Shown: piece by piece, positions 1-8,612 of the stretch
Layout: every line of letters starts with the position of its first letter
How positions within the stretch are numbered: the stretch's first letter is position 1
Source: Sagittula salina
GTDB taxonomy: Bacteria > Pseudomonadota > Alphaproteobacteria > Rhodobacterales > Rhodobacteraceae
DNA: 64,000 bases
Direction of reading: 5' to 3'
Assembly (NCBI RefSeq): GCF_017813235.1
Contig: NZ_JAGISH010000001.1
Coordinates: forward strand, 558,001 to 622,000
Translations under genes and position numbers: made by a program
The notes under the pieces: model-generated
The model's database searches: none
Told to the model about the DNA's origin: nothing
Seen by the model: only the letters and a program-made list of their open reading frames with translations

Positions 1-90
1 CGCTTACGGTCATCGGCTCTCCAGCCTGTACCGTGACGGCACGATAGCGGGATTAACCTTAATACCCCGTTACGAGAGAAGCGCGCCTGT

Positions 91-150
91 GCTTCTTTGC
101 TTTCCAAATACCTCCACGGGGGTCCGGGGGTGTGAAACCCCCGGTCCCGA
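91..150 (+). repeat. Dispersed intergenic repeat, copy 1
   Basis: A CTTCTTTG-type head is followed by AAATACCTC, a G-rich run and then a short hairpin of GGGGGT...ACCCCC type. The same order of blocks recurs at 22541, 45391, 53833, 61566 and 62816, always between genes. This copy sits just ahead of the ribosome binding site of the GST gene. Function is unknown. Confidence 0.7.
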
Positions 151-182
151 ACGAGAAACAAACGCGACGGGAGGACGGCGCG

Positions 183-821
183 ATGGCGATGAAACTCTAC
201 TGCTTCGGTGAATCGGGGCATTCCTACAAGGCAGCTCTGGCGCTGGAACTGGCCGGGCTGGACTGGGAGGCGGTGAAGGTCGACTTCTTCAACGGCGAAA
301 CACGCAGCCCGGAGTACCGCGCCGAGGTCAACGAGATGGGCGAATGCCCAGTGCTGGTGGATAGCGAGGTTCGGCTCAGCCAGTCGGGCGTGATCCAGCA
401 ATACCTGACGGATACTTACGGCCACTTCGGCGGCGACACGCCGGAAGAGAAGCGTGAAGTGCTGCGCTGGGTGCTGTGGGACAATCACAAGTTCTCCTCC
501 ATGGCGGGGATGACGCGGTTCCTGATGAACTTCCTGCCCGAGGAAAAGCGGCCTGCCGAGGTGATCGCCTTCAACCAGGGGCGGCTGAAGGCGGCCTATG
601 GCGTACTCGACAAGCATCTCGACGGGCGCGACTGGATCGTGGGCGACGCCCCCACAAACGCCGACCTGACCTGCTGCGGCTACCTCTTCTACCCGGAGGA
701 ATTCGGGTTCGACCGCAGCCAGTGGCCGAATATCGACCGCTGGCTGAGAAACATCCAGGGGCTGCCCGGCTGGAAGGCTCCCTACGACCTGATGCCCGGC
801 TCCCCCGCGGACAGGGCCTGA
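183..821 (+). CDS. Glutathione S-transferase family protein
   Basis: This is a 212-residue cytosolic GST-fold protein. The thioredoxin-like N-terminal half starts MAMKLYCFGESGHSYKA, and the SQSGVIQQYL stretch matches the glutathione-binding (E/Q)S-x-I motif region. An all-helical C-terminal domain ends in a conserved helix containing NADLTCCGYLF, the position of the usual ADI/L capping box. The start at 183 is chosen because GGGAGGA at 169-175 is well spaced from it; a second ATG two codons later is possible. It precedes the thiolase gene by 33 bases and may be co-transcribed with the beta-oxidation genes. Substrate cannot be inferred from sequence. Confidence 0.85.
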   Translation: MAMKLYCFGESGHSYKAALALELAGLDWEAVKVDFFNGETRSPEYRAEVNEMGECPVLVDSEVRLSQSGVIQQYLTDTYGHFGGDTPEEKREVLRWVLWDNHKFSSMAGMTRFLMNFLPEEKRPAEVIAFNQGRLKAAYGVLDKHLDGRDWIVGDAPTNADLTCCGYLFYPEEFGFDRSQWPNIDRWLRNIQGLPGWKAPYDLMPGSPADRA

Positions 822-854
822 CACGACATTCCGACGCAAGAAGGACACAACAAG

Positions 855-2066
855 ATGACCGAAGCCTATATCTATGACGCCCTGCGCACGCCCCGCGGCA
901 AGGGCCGCAAGGACGGCAGCCTGCACGAGGTGACCTCGCTGCGGCTCTCCGCGCAGGTTCTGAACGCGGTGAAGGAGCGCAACGGGCTCGACGGGCACGC
1001 CGTCGAGGACGTGATCTGGGGGAACGTGACCCAGGTGGGCGAACAGGGCGGCTGCCTCGCGCGTTCGGCGGTGCTGGCGTCGGACCTCGATGAATCGATC
1101 CCCGGTTTGGCCATCAACCGCTTCTGCGCCTCCGGCATGGAGGCGGTGAACCTGGCCGCCAACCAGGTGAAAGGCGGCGCAGGCCAAGCCTACATTGCCG
1201 GTGGCGTGGAGATGATGGGCCGCGTGGCCATGGGTTCGGACGGAGCGGCGATCGCCGTCGATCCGAGCGTGGCCATGGAGAAGTATTTCGTCCCGCAGGG
1301 CATTTCGGCCGACATCATAGCCACCGAATACGGCTTTACTCGCGATGACGCCGACGCGCTGGCTGTCGAGAGCCAGCGGCGCGCGGCGGAGGCCTGGGCG
1401 GACAACCGCTTTGCCAAATCGGTCATCACCGTGCGCGACGTCAACGGCCTGCCGATCCTTGACCGCGACGAGTACATGCGCCCGGGCACCGACATGCAGT
1501 CCTTGGGCGCGCTCAAGCCCTCCTTCAAGGAGATGGGTGAGATGATGCCCGGCTTCGACGCCATCGCGCTGATGAAGTACCCGCACCTGGAGCGGATCAA
1601 CCACATCCACCACGCGGGCAACTCCTCGGGTATCGTGGACGGCTCGGCTGCGGTCCTGATCGGCAACAAGGCGTTCGGTGAGCAGTACGGGCTGAAGCCC
1701 CGCGCCCGCATCCGGGCCACCTGCAAGATCGGGACCGATCCGACCATCATGCTGACCGGCCCCGTCCCGGCGACAGAGAAGATCCTGAAGGATGCCGGCA
1801 TGTCGATCTCCGACATCGACCTCTTCGAGGTTAACGAGGCATTTGCCTCGGTTGTGCTGCGTTTCATGCAGGCCTTTGATGTCTCGAACGACAGGGTGAA
1901 CGTCAACGGCGGCTCCATCGCCATGGGGCATCCGCTGGGTGCCACAGGTGCGATCATCATCGGCACCCTGCTGGACGAGCTGGAGCGTACCGGCAAGGGC
2001 ACCGGCCTTGCCACGCTCTGCATCGCATCGGGCATGGGTGCCGCGACGATCATCGAGCGGGTCTGA
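855..2066 (+). CDS. fadA: Acetyl-CoA acetyltransferase (thiolase)
   Basis: This 403-residue thiolase cleaves 3-ketoacyl-CoA with CoA to give acetyl-CoA, the last step of beta-oxidation, or runs in reverse. The nucleophile Cys91 lies in NRFCASGMEA. The C-terminal catalytic His is in GGSIAMGHPLGATGA, and the second catalytic Cys is in CIASGMGAA near the end. Length is typical of the family. A purine-rich AAGGAC precedes the ATG. The multifunctional hydroxyacyl-CoA dehydrogenase lies 1.1 kb downstream on the same strand, which favours a degradative FadA role over a biosynthetic PhaA role. Confidence 0.9.
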   Translation: MTEAYIYDALRTPRGKGRKDGSLHEVTSLRLSAQVLNAVKERNGLDGHAVEDVIWGNVTQVGEQGGCLARSAVLASDLDESIPGLAINRFCASGMEAVNLAANQVKGGAGQAYIAGGVEMMGRVAMGSDGAAIAVDPSVAMEKYFVPQGISADIIATEYGFTRDDADALAVESQRRAAEAWADNRFAKSVITVRDVNGLPILDRDEYMRPGTDMQSLGALKPSFKEMGEMMPGFDAIALMKYPHLERINHIHHAGNSSGIVDGSAAVLIGNKAFGEQYGLKPRARIRATCKIGTDPTIMLTGPVPATEKILKDAGMSISDIDLFEVNEAFASVVLRFMQAFDVSNDRVNVNGGSIAMGHPLGATGAIIIGTLLDELERTGKGTGLATLCIASGMGAATIIERV

Positions 2067-2103
2067 CCCTGCGGCAACCGCGCGTGAAACGGCGAGTTTG
2101 CAG

Positions 2104-2130
2104 GCATGACACCTCGTTGACAGGTCATGC
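2104..2130. promoter_or_regulatory. Inverted repeat upstream of the cupin gene
   Basis: GCATGAC (2104-2110) and GTCATGC (2124-2130) form a perfect 7-bp inverted repeat 13 bases apart. A TTGACA hexamer (2117-2122) lies inside the spacer. This could be an operator overlapping a -35 element in the 166-bp gap between the thiolase and cupin genes. No regulator is implicated by sequence. Confidence 0.3.
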
Positions 2131-2232
2131 AGCTTGCCCGCGCCCCGTTTGCACGTCCAAGATGGGTGCGGACGGGCCGCGCCACTCTCGCGCGCGGTCC
2201 CGCAGGACACAGACAGCCAAGGATTGAACCCG

Positions 2233-3156
2233 ATGCCGAAGGTCGATATCGCCATCCTCCAGGAACACAGCGGCTCCAGCTATCCCGCGCCCCATGACGC
2301 GGCGGTGGCCGGGCGGCATTATCGCTGCCTTGGCGATGCGGGCGGGCTGACGCAATTCGGCGCCAACCTCGTGCGGCTCGACCCTGGGGCAATGTCCTCG
2401 CAGCGCCACTGGCACGAGGAGCAGGACGAATTCCTGATTGTCACGCAGGGCACGCTGGTACTGGTCGAGGACGATGGCGAAACCGAGCTGACCGTGGGCG
2501 ACTGTGCCGCTTTCCCGGCGGGACAGTCGGACGGGCACCACCTGCTGAACCGTTCCGGGGCGGAGGCGGCCTTTGTCGTCGTCGGCACCCGGACGGAGAC
2601 GGATTGCGTGTGGTATTCCGACATCGACATGAAGGTGGAAACCACCGCGGAGGGGTCGTGCTTCACGCATCGCGACGGTACGCCCTTCGGCGCGGCGGCG
2701 CAGCGCAGCGGACCCGGCGAAGAGGCATTCGCTCCGATCAGCGCTCAGCTGACGCGGTCTCTGCTGGAAGGGCGTCCGGAACTTTACCGGGCGTGCTTCC
2801 ATCTGCCGGCGCGGGTTACCCCGCGCTCTGGCGAAGGCTACACGCTCACCACGGAAACCGCGGTCCATGAGGACTTCGACCTGTACCGCGAGGCCATCGT
2901 GGAACGGGGCATTACCGGTATCACGCGCGAGGTTCAGCGCGTGACCTCCCCGGATGCGGAGACCTGCATCGTAGAGGCGGAAGTCTGCTTTTTCTGCGGT
3001 AACGAGGCGATCGTAGAGCCTTTCATCACGACCTTCCGGCTGGAACGCCACGCAGGCGACTGGCGCATCGCACGCATCATCAGCTCACTCGGCCATATCA
3101 AGTGGTCGCGTGGCGATGCCGGCATCGGACAGGACCTGAAATTCGAATTGGACTGA
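2233..3156 (+). CDS. Cupin protein with NTF2-like C-terminal half
   Basis: This 307-residue protein has two parts. Residues about 30-135 form a cupin_2 barrel: the metal-site motif is seen as QRHWHEEQDEFLIVTQG and the second motif as PAGQSDGHHLLN. Residues about 180-290 look like an NTF2/SnoaL-type cone: an inner-helix segment (LYRACFHLPAR), then FDLYREAIV, and strands ending in FRLERHAGDWRIARI. The function of the combination is unknown. It lies between the thiolase and fadB, 41 bases ahead of fadB, so a link to acyl-CoA catabolism is inferred from context only. The ATG at 2233 begins the recognisable cupin lead-in (MPKVDIAIL). Its ribosome binding site is weak. Confidence 0.7.
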   Translation: MPKVDIAILQEHSGSSYPAPHDAAVAGRHYRCLGDAGGLTQFGANLVRLDPGAMSSQRHWHEEQDEFLIVTQGTLVLVEDDGETELTVGDCAAFPAGQSDGHHLLNRSGAEAAFVVVGTRTETDCVWYSDIDMKVETTAEGSCFTHRDGTPFGAAAQRSGPGEEAFAPISAQLTRSLLEGRPELYRACFHLPARVTPRSGEGYTLTTETAVHEDFDLYREAIVERGITGITREVQRVTSPDAETCIVEAEVCFFCGNEAIVEPFITTFRLERHAGDWRIARIISSLGHIKWSRGDAGIGQDLKFELD

Positions 3157-3197
3157 CGCGCGCGGCCCCATGTGCCCGCGCCATAGAGGAGAGAGAG

Positions 3198-5396
3198 ATG
3201 ACCGATTTCACAATGGAAAAGGGCGCCGACGGCGTCGCGGTGATCACCTGGGACGTGCCGGGCAAGTCAATGAACGTAATGTCGATGGAGGCCTGGCCGC
3301 AACTGGAAGGGCTGGTCGACGACGCGCTGGCCGATGATGCGGTGAAGGGGATCGTGATCGCCTCCGGCAAGGACAGCTTTGCCGGCGGGATGGACCTGAA
3401 CGTCATCGCCAGGATGAAGGAAAGCGCGGGCGATGATCCTGCACGCGGCCTGTTCGAAGGGCTGATGGGCGCGCATGGCATCCTGCGCAAGATCGAGCGT
3501 GCAGGCATGGATGCCAAGACCAACAAGGGTGGCAAACCGATTGCCGCCGCCCTGCCCGGCACTGCTCTCGGCATCGGCCTTGAGATCCCGCTGGCGACGC
3601 ATCGCATCTTCTGCGCCGACAACCCGAAGGCCAAGATCGGCCTGCCGGAAATCATGGTCGGCATCTTCCCGGGCATGGGCGGCACCACGCGCCTGGTGCG
3701 CAAGATGGGCGCCATGGCGGCCTCGCCCTTCCTGCTGGAAGGCAAGATGATGGCGCCTGCCAAGGCGAAGGCCGCAGGCATCATCGACGAGGTGGTCGCG
3801 GATCCGCTGGCGGCGGCAAAGGAGTGGGTGCTGAACGCCAAGGACGCCGACATCCTGAAACCGTGGGACGCCAAGGGCTACAAGATGCCCGGCGGCGCAC
3901 CCTACCACCCGGCGGGCTTCATGACATTCGTCGGTGCGTCGGCGATGGTGAACGGCAAGACAAAGGGCGTCTACCCAGCGGCCAAGGCATTGCTGAGCGC
4001 AGTCTACGAAGGCGCGCTGGTGCCCTTTGACACCGCGCTCAAGATCGAGGCGCGCTGGTTCACCAACGTACTGATGAACCCCTCCTCGGGGAACATGATC
4101 CGCTCGCTCTTCATCAACAAGGAAGCGTTGGAAAAAGGTGCTGTGCGCCCGACGGATGTACCGGATCAGCGCGTAAAGAAGGTCGGCGTGCTGGGTGCCG
4201 GCATGATGGGCGCGGGCATCGCGCTGGTATCGGCGCAGGCTGGCATCGAGGTGGTGCTGATCGACCAGAAGCAGGAGGCCGCAGACCGCGGCAAGGCCTA
4301 TACCGAAAGCTTCATGGACAAGGGCATCGCCAAGAAGAAAGCCACGCCCGAGAAGAAGGAAGAAGTGCTGTCGCGCATCACGGCGACTACCGATTACGCC
4401 GCACTGAGCGATGCCGACCTCATCATCGAGGCGGTCTTCGAGGACCCGAAGGTAAAGGCCGAGGTGACGAAGGCGGTGGATGCGGTCACGAAAGAAGACT
4501 GCATCTTTGCCACCAACACCTCCACACTGCCGATCTCCGAACTGGCGAAGGCGTCGAAGAATGCCGAGCAGTTCATCGGTATCCACTTCTTCTCGCCCGT
4601 CGAGAAGATGATGCTGGTGGAGATCATCAAGGGCGGCGAGACTGGCGACCGCGCGGTGGCGAAGGCGTTGGATTTCGTGCGCCAGATCCGCAAGACACCC
4701 ATCGTTGTGAACGATGCGCGGTTCTTCTACGCAAATCGCTGCATCATCCCCTACATCAACGAAGGCATCCGGATGGTAAAGGAAGGCGTGGCCCCTGCCC
4801 TGATCGAGAACGCCGCGAAGATGGTCGGCATGCCTCTGGGTCCGCTGCAACTGGTGGACGAGACGTCGATCGATCTCGGCGCAAAGATCGCGCGGGCCAC
4901 AAAGGCCGCCATGGGCGACGCCTACCCGGATGGCGAGGTCGACGAAGTGATCTTCTGGATGGAAGGCGAAGGCCGGCTGGGCCGCAAGGCCAAAGCGGGC
5001 TTCTACGACTATGACGAGAAGGGCAAGCGTCTGGGTCTGTCCGGGGTGGTGACGGAGCAATACCCGCAGGCAAAGGAACAGCCCGCGCTGATCGACGTGC
5101 AGCACCGTCTGCTTTTCGTGCAGTCACTGGAGGCCGTGCGCGCGCTGGAAGAAGGCGTGCTGATGGATATCCGCGAGGGCGACGTGGGCGCCATCCTCGG
5201 CTGGGGCTTCGCGCCGTGGTCGGGGGGGCCGCTGTCGTGGCTGGACATGCTCGGCGCGCCCTATGCGGCGGATCGCTGCGATCAGCTGGAGGACGCGCAC
5301 GGTGCGCGGTTCCACTGCCCTGATCTGCTGCGGGACATGGCGGAGAAGAACCAAAGCTTCTACGGCCGCTTCGGAGACGTGTCGGAGGCCGCCTGA
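3198..5396 (+). CDS. fadB: Enoyl-CoA hydratase / 3-hydroxyacyl-CoA dehydrogenase
   Basis: This 732-residue bifunctional beta-oxidation enzyme has an N-terminal crotonase domain (residues about 1-200). Both catalytic acids of FadB-type hydratases are preserved, in LGIGLEIPLATHR and GLPEIMVGIFPGMGG. The NAD-binding Rossmann domain of 3-hydroxyacyl-CoA dehydrogenase starts near residue 330 with GAGMMGAGIA, and NTSTLPI and IGIHFFSPVEKM are dehydrogenase motifs. A duplicated C-terminal helical domain follows. GAGGAGAGAGAG directly precedes the ATG. Length lies between E. coli FadJ (714) and FadB (729); the symbol could equally be fadJ. A terminator follows. Confidence 0.92.
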   Translation: MTDFTMEKGADGVAVITWDVPGKSMNVMSMEAWPQLEGLVDDALADDAVKGIVIASGKDSFAGGMDLNVIARMKESAGDDPARGLFEGLMGAHGILRKIERAGMDAKTNKGGKPIAAALPGTALGIGLEIPLATHRIFCADNPKAKIGLPEIMVGIFPGMGGTTRLVRKMGAMAASPFLLEGKMMAPAKAKAAGIIDEVVADPLAAAKEWVLNAKDADILKPWDAKGYKMPGGAPYHPAGFMTFVGASAMVNGKTKGVYPAAKALLSAVYEGALVPFDTALKIEARWFTNVLMNPSSGNMIRSLFINKEALEKGAVRPTDVPDQRVKKVGVLGAGMMGAGIALVSAQAGIEVVLIDQKQEAADRGKAYTESFMDKGIAKKKATPEKKEEVLSRITATTDYAALSDADLIIEAVFEDPKVKAEVTKAVDAVTKEDCIFATNTSTLPISELAKASKNAEQFIGIHFFSPVEKMMLVEIIKGGETGDRAVAKALDFVRQIRKTPIVVNDARFFYANRCIIPYINEGIRMVKEGVAPALIENAAKMVGMPLGPLQLVDETSIDLGAKIARATKAAMGDAYPDGEVDEVIFWMEGEGRLGRKAKAGFYDYDEKGKRLGLSGVVTEQYPQAKEQPALIDVQHRLLFVQSLEAVRALEEGVLMDIREGDVGAILGWGFAPWSGGPLSWLDMLGAPYAADRCDQLEDAHGARFHCPDLLRDMAEKNQSFYGRFGDVSEAA

Positions 5397-5429
5397 TCCG
5401 TCGGGTCCCACCGGCGATCCGGTGATGCG

Positions 5430-5463
5430 CGAGGCCCCCATGCGGGGCCTCGTCTCGTTTTCG
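5430..5463 (+). terminator. Rho-independent terminator after fadB
   Basis: CGAGGCCCC and CGGGGCCTCG-type arms (5430-5438 and 5444-5452) pair perfectly around a 5-base loop. They are followed by a T-rich tail (CTCGTTTTC). It lies 34 bases after the fadB stop. Confidence 0.85.
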
Positions 5464-5815
5464 GAGGTATTGTCCGGCAAGGCACGCGACACCGTCCGGC
5501 TTCCAAGCCCTCGCGCACGGGTCGCCTCGTTTCCATTCCGACAATTTTCAGTTTTCAATCTCCGCGCAGGGGTGCCTCCGGCACGGTCTGGGGCACCTTG
5601 CATTCACACCCCCAAGAGACTGAATTATATCAATTAAATTACCCCTCCAGGGGATGACGCAACGCAGCCCCACGAGCCGCCTGACAAGGGTCACCATACG
5701 CCCCCCTGTTTCCGAGACGCTCGGAACCGTTTGTTAAGACAGCGTGCGTATTCCTCCTTGGCGTCAGACGTGTCGCCCGAGGGCGTACACCGTGCCACGA
5801 GGGATGCAGTTCGCG
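5464..5815. other. Gap between fadB terminator and chemotaxis operon
   Basis: No gene is supported here. The stretch includes an AT-rich patch at about 5620-5640, unusual for this GC-rich region, and a GTTAAG element near 5732. The promoter of the chemotaxis operon presumably lies here, but no convincing -35/-10 pair was assigned. Confidence 0.5.
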
Positions 5816-6100
5816 ATGCCAGACATCAATTTTCACGCTCTAGGTCCGTCACGTGCCCGATCCGGCGAGGATCCGTTGGTCTCGTTTCTTTTGAACGCCC
5901 GCAAGTCGCCCGTCACTGTTTCAGCCCGCGATGTTTCGCGGCTGGATTCGCACCGGCTGCAACTACTGCTGGTCGCGCAAAAGCAATGGGTGATGGACGA
6001 CGTCAGTTTCGAGGTCACGGACATGTCACCCACTTTCCGGGAGGGGCTCGAACGGCTTGGCCTCCCGGCCGCCCATTTCGACAGGGAGATGCCCCAATGA
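5816..6100 (+). CDS. cheS: STAS-domain chemotaxis protein, CheS-like
   Basis: This 94-residue protein is the first gene of the chemotaxis operon. Residues about 30-92 fit a STAS fold: a strand (PVTVSAR), then a helix start with Asp44-Ser45 (RLDSHRLQLLLVAQ), a strand (VSFEVTDM) and a final helix ending in LERLGL. Ser45 is the position of the phospho-serine in anti-anti-sigma factors. Sinorhizobium meliloti has a similarly small protein, CheS (about 97 residues), ahead of cheY1-cheA, which helps CheA drain phosphate from CheY1. Size, fold and position match, so the CheS call is an inference from synteny. The ATG overlaps none; the stop overlaps the cheY1 start (ATGA). An upstream in-frame ATG at 5804 is possible. 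Confidence 0.7.
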   Translation: MPDINFHALGPSRARSGEDPLVSFLLNARKSPVTVSARDVSRLDSHRLQLLLVAQKQWVMDDVSFEVTDMSPTFREGLERLGLPAAHFDREMPQ

Positions 6101-6471
6101 CGACGAAGGTCCTGGCGATCGACGATTCCCGCACAATCCGGAACCTCCTGCGCGTGTCGCTGGAAGGCGCCGGGTTCGAGTTCCACTCTGCCTGCGACGG
6201 GCAGGAAGGGGTGGATGTTTTCCCGGAAGTCGATCCCGACGTTGTAATAACCGATATCAACATGCCGAAGATGGATGGCTTCGGCGTGATCGATACGTTG
6301 CGCAGCGGGCCCAACCGCACCAACGTGCCGATTCTGGTATTGACCACCGAAAGCTCCGACGACCTGAAGGCACGTGCGCGTAACGCCGGTGCCACGGGCT
6401 GGATCGTGAAACCATTCGATGACGCGTCGCTCGTTTCCGTTCTGCGGCGCCTGACGGGACATATAGGCTGA
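6097..6471 (+). CDS. cheY: Chemotaxis response regulator CheY (first copy)
   Basis: This is a 124-residue stand-alone receiver domain. It has the acidic pair Asp9-Asp10 (AIDDSRTIR), phosphoacceptor Asp53 (VVITDINMPKMDG), the conserved Thr in LTTES and the Lys in WIVKPF. There is no output domain, so it acts as a diffusible phospho-signal, switching the flagellar motor or serving as a phosphate sink. Start and stop overlap the flanking genes by four and one bases (ATGA, TGATG), showing translational coupling. Two CheY proteins in one operon is common in alphaproteobacteria, where one often acts as a sink; which one does so here cannot be told. Confidence 0.93.
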   Translation: MTTKVLAIDDSRTIRNLLRVSLEGAGFEFHSACDGQEGVDVFPEVDPDVVITDINMPKMDGFGVIDTLRSGPNRTNVPILVLTTESSDDLKARARNAGATGWIVKPFDDASLVSVLRRLTGHIG

Positions 6472-8612
6472 TGGGCGGCAATTCAATCAGAGACACCTTC
6501 TTCGAGGAGTGCGAAGAGCTTCTCGAATCGCTCGTGGAGGGGCTTTCCCTTCTCGAGGAAAACCCGGAGGATATGGAGACCATCAACGCGGTCTTCCGGT
6601 CCGTCCACTCGATCAAGGGCGGCGCAGGTGCCTTCGCCTTGGATCGCCTCGTGGGCTTTGCCCACGCGTTCGAAACCGTGATGGACAAGGTCCGCGACAA
6701 GCAATTGCAGATCGACGAGAAGCTGATGGCACTTTTCCATCGCTCCGGCGACCAGTTGACGGATCTGGTGACGGCCGCCCGCGACGAGTCCGATCTGAAC
6801 GAGGAGGCCGAAAGTGGCCTGATCAAGGAGCTCGAAAGCTACCTCGGTGGCGAGACGGCGCAAGAGGACTTCAACTTCGACGCACTGACACTGGACTTCG
6901 ACGGCCCTGCTGTTGAAGTCCCGATCGAGGAAGCGACGCCCTCCGAGCGTGCCTTCACCATCAAGTTCAAGCCCGACCGCTCGCTCTACGAGAACGGCCA
7001 CGAGCCGCTGTTGATCTTCGACGCTCTGGCAGAACTGGGAGCCCTGACGGTCGAGGCGGACGTGAACGACTTGCCCAGCTTCGACGATTTTGATCCGAAC
7101 GACGCGGTGATCTCCTGGACGCTGAAGCTGGTCACCGGCGATACGGAGACCACGTTGCATGAGGTATTTGAATTCGTGGAAGGGCTCTGCTCGCTGGATG
7201 TAAGCGTGGACGAAGCGGCGACGGAGGCCCTGCCGCAGGTACAGGCTGAGTTACCGGGACCCGCGAGTGCATCCCCCCCGGAACCGGAGGAAACGCCGCA
7301 AGCCATAGCGGAGCAGCCCACCCCTTCTGCCGCCGCAAAACCCGCTGCCGCCCAGAGCGGCGGTGGCGCAGCCAGCAAGGAATCGCGCGGCCCAAAGCCG
7401 ACGCTGCGGGTGGATTTGGACCGGGTAGACAGGTTGATCAACACCGTCGGTGAGTTGATCATCAACCAGGCCATGATCTCGCAGCGTATCGAAGAACTGG
7501 ATCTGCCGACGGTCGCGCATCTGACAAACGAGTTGGAGGCATACAAGCTTCTGGCGCGCGACATCCAGGAAGGCGTGATGGCAATTCGCGCACAGCCCGT
7601 GAAACCGCTGTTCCAGCGCATGTCGCGCATCGTGCGGGAAGCATCGGACGCAACCAGCAAGAAGTCCAAGCTGGTCACAGTGGGTGACTCGACCGAAGTC
7701 GACAAAACAGTGATCGAACGGCTCGCTGATCCGTTGACGCATATGATCCGTAACGCCGTCGACCACGGACTGGAGAAACCGGAAGTCCGCGAAGAGGCGG
7801 GCAAGGATCCGACCGGGACCATCCGGTTGAGCGCCGCGCATCGTTCGGGGAGCGTCTTCATCGAAATCTCCGATGACGGGGCAGGTCTGAATCGTGACCG
7901 AATCCTGCAGAAGGCTATCGAAAAGAACCTCGTTGCCGCCGATGCGGAGCTCTCCGACCCGGAGATCGACAATCTGTTGTTCCTGCCGGGTTTTTCCACG
8001 GCAGGCCAAGTTTCGGCCCTGTCAGGACGTGGCGTCGGCATGGATGTGGTGAAGAATGCGGTTCAGGCGTTGGGGGGGCGGGTCTCGATTGCCTCAACCC
8101 AGGGCAAGGGCACGACCTTCAGCATCATTCTACCGCTGACGCTGGCGGTGTTGGACGGTTTCGTGATTTCCGTCGCCGATCAGACCATGGTGATCCCGAT
8201 CTCCTCCATCCTCGAGACGATCCGCCCGAACCCCCGCGATATCCATCTCGTGGGGACCGACAGCGAGGTTGTCAGTGTACGCGGTGCCTATGTTCCGATC
8301 GTGGATGTTGCGTCCAGCCTCGGACTTACGGAAACCAAGGAAGCGTCCGGCACGGGTATCCTGTTGCTGGTCAGTACCGAAATGCAGGGCATGACGGCCC
8401 TACGCGTGACGGCGATCCACGACCAGCGTCAGGTGGTGATCAAGAGCCTGGAAAGCAACTACGCCGCTATCCCGGGCGTATCCGCCGCAACCATTCTGGG
8501 TGACGGCAAGATCGCCCTGATCCTCGACCCAGAAGAAATCATCAAGCTCGGCCACTCTTCGGGGCCCGATCTCTTTGCTCAGCAAGCTAGAATGGAGCTT
8601 CGAAATGTCTGA
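6471..8612 (+). CDS. cheA: Chemotaxis histidine kinase CheA
   Basis: This 713-residue cytoplasmic kinase receives signals from chemoreceptors through CheW and phosphorylates CheY and CheB. An N-terminal HPt domain carries the phosphorylated His46 in VHSIKGGAGAF. An acidic and Ala/Pro-rich linker of about 200 residues includes a weakly conserved P2-like region. The dimerisation helices start near 310 (LRVDLDRVDRLINTVGELI). The ATP-binding domain shows the N box (MIRNAVDHGLEKP) and G boxes (DDGAGLN, GRGVGMDVVK). The C-terminal P5 domain is CheW-like. The ATG overlaps the cheY stop. Confidence 0.97.
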   Translation: MGGNSIRDTFFEECEELLESLVEGLSLLEENPEDMETINAVFRSVHSIKGGAGAFALDRLVGFAHAFETVMDKVRDKQLQIDEKLMALFHRSGDQLTDLVTAARDESDLNEEAESGLIKELESYLGGETAQEDFNFDALTLDFDGPAVEVPIEEATPSERAFTIKFKPDRSLYENGHEPLLIFDALAELGALTVEADVNDLPSFDDFDPNDAVISWTLKLVTGDTETTLHEVFEFVEGLCSLDVSVDEAATEALPQVQAELPGPASASPPEPEETPQAIAEQPTPSAAAKPAAAQSGGGAASKESRGPKPTLRVDLDRVDRLINTVGELIINQAMISQRIEELDLPTVAHLTNELEAYKLLARDIQEGVMAIRAQPVKPLFQRMSRIVREASDATSKKSKLVTVGDSTEVDKTVIERLADPLTHMIRNAVDHGLEKPEVREEAGKDPTGTIRLSAAHRSGSVFIEISDDGAGLNRDRILQKAIEKNLVAADAELSDPEIDNLLFLPGFSTAGQVSALSGRGVGMDVVKNAVQALGGRVSIASTQGKGTTFSIILPLTLAVLDGFVISVADQTMVIPISSILETIRPNPRDIHLVGTDSEVVSVRGAYVPIVDVASSLGLTETKEASGTGILLLVSTEMQGMTALRVTAIHDQRQVVIKSLESNYAAIPGVSAATILGDGKIALILDPEEIIKLGHSSGPDLFAQQARMELRNV

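Noticed and set aside
1190..2392. 400-codon open frame on the minus strand opposite the thiolase
   Set aside because: It is fully antisense to a clear thiolase, has no recognisable domain, and is a typical open shadow frame of GC-rich DNA.
3267..5105. 612-codon minus-strand open frame opposite fadB
   Set aside because: It is rich in His/Arg/Leu, has no ribosome binding site, and mirrors the codon structure of fadB.
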